A stretch of DNA of 64,000 nucleotides from the NCBI RefSeq assembly GCF_030247195.1, contig NC_080671.1, forward strand, positions 30,497,543 to 30,561,542, read 5' to 3'. This document shows, in pieces, positions 58,917-64,000 of the stretch (position 1 is its first letter; each line of letters starts with the position of its first letter). A program made the translations under genes and the position numbers. Under the pieces are notes generated by a model. The model saw only the letters and a list, made by a program, of their open reading frames with translations. It ran no database searches and had not been told where the DNA came from. This stretch comes from Topomyia yanbarensis (lineage: Eukaryota > Arthropoda > Insecta > Diptera > Culicidae).

Positions 58917-59202
58917 GGGATCATCCATAAAGGACGTGATGATGTGTGACGACAGCGGGGTAGGGGGTCATGTCATGCTACGTAGCTTTTTTAAAGGGGA
59001 ATAGTGGTTGACCTGATGTCACGACAATCTTACCCGTTTCATCAAATATCGTTTTTTTATTTTTTACGGAAACAAGGGGGAGAGTTACCATCAGGCTACG
59101 GAAGTACCAGAGGGTATTTAGAGGTTTGTGACGAAATATTACGATGGGGGAGGGTGGTGATAAAAATCACTCAAAAATGCTGCGTCATTTATGGATGGTC
59201 CC
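58917..59202. mobile_element. 286-bp MITE, GGGACCATCCATAAATGACG-type ends
   Basis: Left end GGGATCATCCATAAAGGACG, right end complement GGGACCATCCATAAATGACG; TTA on both sides (58914-58916, 59203-59205). A 3-bp TTA duplication would fit PIF/Harbinger, but this is not settled. Confidence 0.75.
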
Positions 59203-59426
59203 TTATATTTGTTGTGAAATCTGCTATGAAGCAAATTTTTATGTGACAAACTTCTATAATTTTGATGTACGCCACATGAATTTCAATAGTTCTTACATGA
59301 TATTTATGTGCGATAGATAATTTCTATGTGCTGTTACAAATTGCAAAAAATCACGTGTTAAATCAATAGATTCAACATAGCGAATTTTATCAGTGTATGT
59401 CCAGAAATAAATTAAAATTGTCTAGA

Positions 59427-59542
59427 TTCAGTAATGAGAGATGGCGTTTGGTCACGGATTTCTTACAATAATATTTTATTGCGTCTATTACCAACGTTTC
59501 GAAGGTCTATGCCGTGACCAAACGCCATCTCTCATTACTGAA
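59427..59542. repeat. perfect hairpin, 31-bp arms
   Basis: The arms 59427-59457 and 59512-59542 (TTCAGTAATGAGAGATGGCG start) are exactly complementary around a 54-bp loop. ATTGTCTAGATT occurs close to both outer sides (59418 and 59572) and might be a distant duplication. Confidence 0.8.
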
Positions 59543-59544
59543 AA

Positions 59545-60300
59545 CAAAGTGGTCGTTCATCTTTCTATCGAATTGTCTAGATTGTCATCGAAATGATGAA
59601 TAGTAAATAAGTAAACATTATAAAAACATTTTTGTGGTGTATATCTTTTGGGCGAAAATTAATAAATTTCAGGAAAACCATGTACAAAAACATCTATTGA
59701 AACAAAATCAACTGCAAGTAAACCCAATACACAACCCTCAGAAAAATTAAATAAATCAGAAACATTCGTTGGGTTCCAACGAATGCCAGGGCAGCCGAAC
59801 CTACACACAGCGTTTCCGACCCTTGTGCTTCGCCTAGTACCTCCAAATCAACAGCCAATAGCGCTAACGATAAATTAAGTGACTCGTAGGTTTATCAAAC
59901 AATCCAAACCCGTGAAAACCTATACAGCATCAGTAGCGTGGACGGCATGGACGAAAATGCAGAAGATCCTTGCGGGAAGTAGTGAAACGAGTGCACAAGG
60001 TCTGATTGACATTACTTATTTTTATGTACACATTGTAAATTTTAAAAGATCCACAGCTCAGTCCAGGGTAAGGCGTGGAACCGTGTCAAAAATTCAAAAT
60101 TTATTTTAAAAAAATATGAAATTGAAAGATAGATACGATCAGGTGTTACTAAGAAACAGCAATTATTCAAACGTTTTTAGAATAAAGCAAAGTCGAAACT
60201 GAAAAGCAGAGAGAATAATAAACAAGTGGATTTCCAAAAAGTTTCTTTCGTCGTACCAACGTAACCAAATAATAGTAATGTTACAATTTTTCGATTCACG
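59545..60300. other. spacer downstream of cuticle-type gene 2, nothing recognised
   Basis: The short plus-strand ORF at 59879-60109 has no recognisable domain. Confidence 0.35.
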
Positions 60301-60313
60301 AAATCCATTCGAA

Positions 60314-60319
60314 TTTATT
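60314..60319 (-). terminator. poly(A) signal of cuticle-type gene 2
   Basis: AATAAA on the minus strand, 36 nt after the stop codon. Confidence 0.65.
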
Positions 60320-60354
60320 CAGATCAGTAATCAAAACATCGCATTACTCATAAT

Positions 60355-60949
60355 TTAAAACAGACCCCAGTGTTTCTTGTGTTCCTTGACGTGAACGGTC
60401 ACTGGAACGGGCTTCTCGACGTACACCGGTTTGTTGATGTACACTGGGACGGGCTTCTCAACATGAACTGCGTACGGTTTCGGCACTTCGACGTATTCCT
60501 TCTGGACAACTGGGACCTTAACTTCGACTGGATATGGGACTGGACGGTCTACGTGGACTGGAATCTTCTTTTCAACGTATACTGGCACATTTTTCTCCAC
60601 ATAAACGGGGACCTTCTTTTCGACATGAACTGGGTATGGAACCTTAACCGGTACGGGAACGTGCTTTTCGACCTCAACCGGATATGGCACGTGGACGTTT
60701 TTGGTGATGGTCTTGGTTACGGTTTTGTGGTCGTAGTGATCATAGTGATCGTGTCCAAAATCATCGTGATCGTTACTCAGTTCCCAGAGACCACGTTTTT
60801 CCTTTTTGGTGGAATCGTCAACTGCCGCACAGGAGGCAATGGCCAGAGCCATGGAGAGTACTACGAACGCCTGTTGAAGAAGTTAGGTTTAAAGCAATTA
60901 CGTTGCTGATACGATTGAAGATCGAATGGTTACACTTTGTTACCTTCAT
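60355..60949 (-). CDS. Pro/Val-rich secreted cuticle-type protein, copy 2
   Basis: Same structure as copy 1: exon 1 at 60949-60944 (ATG AAG), a 73-nt intron (60943-60871) and exon 2 at 60870-60355; 173 aa. The protein differs from copy 1 at only two residues (Ser to Thr in the DDSxKKEK stretch and Val to Ile in EKKxPVHV), while about 40 of 498 coding bases differ silently by my count. An 80-bp block covering the His/Asp/Tyr-rich region is identical between copies. The intron and promoter are also similar. It is clearly under purifying selection; an exoskeletal or extracellular-matrix role is inferred from composition. Confidence 0.88.
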
Positions 60950-61036
60950 GTTGGATGCTACCGTTGGATTGAACTGCACACTTAACCGATGGGATGATCG
61001 CAAGCGATTGATACCTCTCTGCTGTTCAGACAGTGG

Positions 61037-61044
61037 CTTTTATA
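61037..61044 (-). promoter_or_regulatory. TATA box of cuticle-type gene 2
   Basis: TATAAAAG on the minus strand. The ATCAATC near 61010 is at initiator distance, as in copy 1. Confidence 0.75.
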
Positions 61045-61049
61045 TGATT

Positions 61050-63070
61050 CGACATGAAATCGGTATCTATCGTAGTATTTTTGGCGTTAAATAATTTAAG
61101 CTGTGTCTAGTCTAGTTTCAGTTACAGGGTGAAGGTCGTTTTACGTGTAAAGTGTAGATGAAAAAGCCCAACAGACCGTGACTTTCAGTTTCAGTTTCAG
61201 TTACTGGCGTTACAGCGCGAGTTAAAGTTGAAGAAATTTCCCCGCTTTTAATTTAACTACCAGACTAAACACAGATTGGCGACAAAAATAATCCCCGATA
61301 AACTGGCAATAGCTGCTCTCTTTTTACAGCAGCGTTGAATTTTAGATGAGCACAAATTGTATGGAAAAGCGAAAACTAATTTTCCGCTATACTGATAACA
61401 ATTTTCATTCGAGTTTCCTTTCACTTAACGGAGAAGGCTAAAAACTGCCGAAAATGGGTTCTAATCTTGCACGCTTTCCTCTTAAGCGTGGGTGTGACGA
61501 TTTGGCAAATGGCTCTTCTCGATAATGGGATCGTTGCGTTCATTTTGTGTTACTGGGAAAGCTCTCGAGGCTGTAAAATTTCGGAGGCAACAGGGATCAC
61601 ATCTTCTTCAAGGAAGAAACGCTAAAAATTTATGCGACTTCGTCAACTTGGTAAAGATTGAAAATAACATAATTTTTTACTGTAGTTTATCGGATTATCA
61701 TTTATCTAAACTGAAACTCGGTGCTTGTTTAACTACCATAAAAATCACTGCCCAAGCCTTTACAAAAATGAGTTGTTATCATTCCCGTAGTTAGTTCATG
61801 TATAGAAGGACAATCATCAAAGCGAGGGGTGCCAAAGTCAAACTGAGGGATGCACAACATCAAAAAACTCGAAATTTTCTACTGCTGTTGCTGGCACCTG
61901 ATGTGCTGGTTGTTGGGAGAAAGTAAGCCCGCAGCTAAACGACTAAATTTATGTTCAAAGCGATAAAAGCATGCCTCGTCTCGTCATAGATTGCACCCCG
62001 CGGCGCATAGGAATAAATTTGCTTTCCCTTCCCCCCTCTCATTTTCCCGAAAAGTTTTGATTCGGTGAAATTTCCACTGCCCCATTCGAAAGCGTTCTCA
62101 TCGTTCGCAGTTTACATTGCGGCAGATTGTTTCCCCTCCCGGTACGCACGAGTGCCGAAAATGGCTTTATTAAATACAAATTCCATATCTATTATTACAC
62201 TCATCCCTTTCAGATCCAATTATAGCGACCTTTTTTCATTTGCTGCAGAACCCAACTTCTGCGAGCAGAACAACTGCAGCTGCTTTCTCCCCTTTGGCTT
62301 TTGTCGGGGGGAGAAAACCAAAGAACAAATTACATCTTCCTCCTTGGGCCTTTGTTGATTCAACTCCTCCGACCGCATCCAACCTTTCTGCTCCCTCTCC
62401 CCTCGAAACAGGAAGGGAAGGCCATACCCATTTCAACATCACGCAAGAGCCCAACCGCACGTGGAATCTGCGGTTTTCGGCACTCGGCGTTCTGCTACTG
62501 AGCGGGAGGCTTCGCGGGTAATCTCTGTTCTAGAGGCGCACGGATTTCCTTTTGCTTAACCGAACAGCAGGAATAGGAGCCGATCGTTTTAAACTCTACC
62601 CATTATAATAAGGGTTGCGAATCTCGTTGCGGTTGAAACGAGATTTTAGGTTGGTAATCACAGATTGCGGTCATCTTCACTGCGGAGTTCGTGCAACCGA
62701 GATGGGGAATGTACGGTTTGTTCGCGTTTATGAGGTCTCTTTAGATGGTTAACTGAGTCGACGATGAAAACCTAGTTTAGATAGCACCTTAGAGCATAGA
62801 TCAAGATAATTGGAATTTATTGAAATTGTATTTAGATAAATCATGCGATTAACACTGTGTCGAAACACATTTTTTTATAGGTGTTTCTGAAAGGTTTAAA
62901 CAAAATTAAGTTATATTTAATTTGGCAAGAAATTTGTGTTTAGGGTAGCAATGAAATGACTTTCGGTTGTGGATTATTCATCCCCTTTACACACATACTC
63001 CCGCATGATAAAACAAGTTTCCTGAAAGACAACATTGAGCTAATGTAGAATTGAGTTAATTAAATATTAT
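61050..63070. other. intergenic or intronic DNA without recognised repeats
   Basis: It contains CT-rich and G-rich balanced-composition stretches (62.0-62.6 kb), overlapping short ORFs in several frames with no domain, and no transposon ends. TTTCAGTTTCAG repeats three times at 61185-61200. Confidence 0.4.
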
Positions 63071-63072
63071 AT

Positions 63073-63108
63073 GGACCCCTCGAACCCTCCTCCTGAATCC
63101 GCCGCTGG
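63073..63108 (-). repeat. solitary hAT-like transposon end
   Basis: The minus-strand reading CCAGCGGCGGATTCAGGAGG followed by AGGGTTCGAGGGGTCC resembles common transposon termini. No partner was found in the window. Confidence 0.5.
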
Positions 63109-63351
63109 TTTCAAGTATTTCAGCGTCAACATATAGCATCTTAAGTTCGTGGCAATCGATCCATTGTATGTATGTGTAAATCTGTTGAATCTGTAATATA
63201 CATTTCAACTATTATATTAAACATAACCAGCCAAGGCTTCGTAGTTTGGGGAAACGAGGAATGCAAAGTTGCACTATTAGGTGAATTAAAACAGATTTTT
63301 TTTCTTTCAACTACATTCAATAACCTAAAGATTACTGAGTAACGGAAGTTA

Positions 63352-63545
63352 TAAACATTTAAGAGCCATAGTACTCAAGTGAGAGAAATGATTTTAAATA
63401 TTCAGATCGGAAAACTGTAATAGCAGAATCACTAGGAACAGACGTAAAATCTTGCGCACTGATCTTCTGTCTTCTGTTAGTAGGAGTCGAGCTTAGGTAG
63501 AGTTACTACAAATTTCTCGAGTCTACCAACATGTCTCGTGGAGAT
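63352..63545 (+). repeat. dispersed repeat R2, copy 3
   Basis: AAGAGCCATAGTACTCAAGT is followed by the same series of blocks as copy 2, ending AGTCTACCAACATGTCTCG. Confidence 0.75.
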
Positions 63546-64000
63546 TTGTCCCTTACCACCATTTTAATCCTATTCGATTATCCCGAGAAGCCACAAAAAA
63601 TTACCGCCATTAATATTATAAAGAAAACGACATTTTTTCGCTGATCAACGCCGTAAATTTTGAGAACATTTGGTTTGGGAAACCTAAACTGAAACTACAT
63701 CATCAGAATACAATATTTCTAATCAGTGCGATGAAGAAAACTAATGCTAAGACCGGCCTCAAAACATGACCATCGCCGATTCGAATCAATCTTTGCAATT
63801 GTGTTTGGTTTATGAATCCCCATGTCAATTAGAACTTTTTGACACGAGAGCGCTTTTTCAAAAGAGCGTACAAGTTTTTTAAGTATTACATACATCCAAA
63901 AAAGTTTTGTTCGGTAACCATATTTCGTACAGCAAAAATATTCGTAATTAAGTTAAAGAGAATAAATAGTACACGAATAAAATATACACTGAAAAAAATT
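63546..64000. other. spacer to the window edge, nothing recognised
   Basis: AT-rich sequence with no supported feature. Confidence 0.35.

Noticed and set aside
1..64000. CRISPR arrays, bacterial operons, endogenous viral sequences or LTR retrotransposons
   Set aside because: I looked for regular spacer arrays, polycistronic layouts, viral polymerase or capsid-like frames and long direct terminal repeats, and saw none. The two 1289-bp direct repeats are MITEs with inverted ends, not LTRs.

Overview
This 64 kb window looks like euchromatic, transposon-rich, AT-rich DNA from a culicine mosquito, most likely Aedes. The grounds are two copies of a tRNA-derived SINE resembling the Aedes Feilai family, several mosquito-type non-LTR retrotransposons (I, RTE, LOA-like and CR1/Jockey-like), many short inverted-repeat elements, and insect-style genes with short introns, TATA boxes and AATAAA signals. 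The species is inferred. No prokaryotic features were seen.

Four compact host genes are supported. Two are near-identical copies of a Pro/Val-rich secreted, cuticle-type protein, both on the minus strand: 32060-32654 and 60355-60949. Each has a two-codon first exon, a 73-nt intron, a TATA box and AATAAA. The other two are small cysteine-containing secreted proteins that I assembled by hand across introns: gene A on the plus strand (45694-46449, three exons, 96 aa) and gene B on the minus strand (52466-52798, two exons, 95 aa). A and B share a C..GQF..CxC..PG..C core and the same first-intron position and phase, so they are divergent paralogues pointing towards each other.

The rest is mostly mobile DNA. 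At 2.0-3.1 kb there is a long fold-back element and at 3.7 kb a TTAA-flanked hairpin MITE. At 5.65-15.3 kb a decayed LOA-like retrotransposon is split twice: by a 3484-bp element with a perfect 8-bp duplication (5843-9326) and by a 4703-bp element with an imperfect one (9811-14513). The second holds a broken RTE retrotransposon and two apparently identical 1289-bp MITEs. A broken CR1/Jockey-like element lies at 17.6-19.6 kb. At 21.28-27.46 kb there is a full-length I-clade element with intact gag and pol and a clear target-site duplication, probably a recent insertion. Further on come SINE, MITE, RTE and mariner-type transposase remnants. At 54.7-58.8 kb there is another nest: an inverted-repeat element containing a hAT element with a perfect 8-bp duplication, which contains two more elements, one of them carrying a 33-bp minisatellite.

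Long stretches (15.3-17.6, 32.8-34.4, 43.9-45.6, 61.0-63.0 kb) show no gene and no recognisable repeat and are more balanced in base composition. They may be introns or regulatory DNA of larger genes outside or spanning the window.
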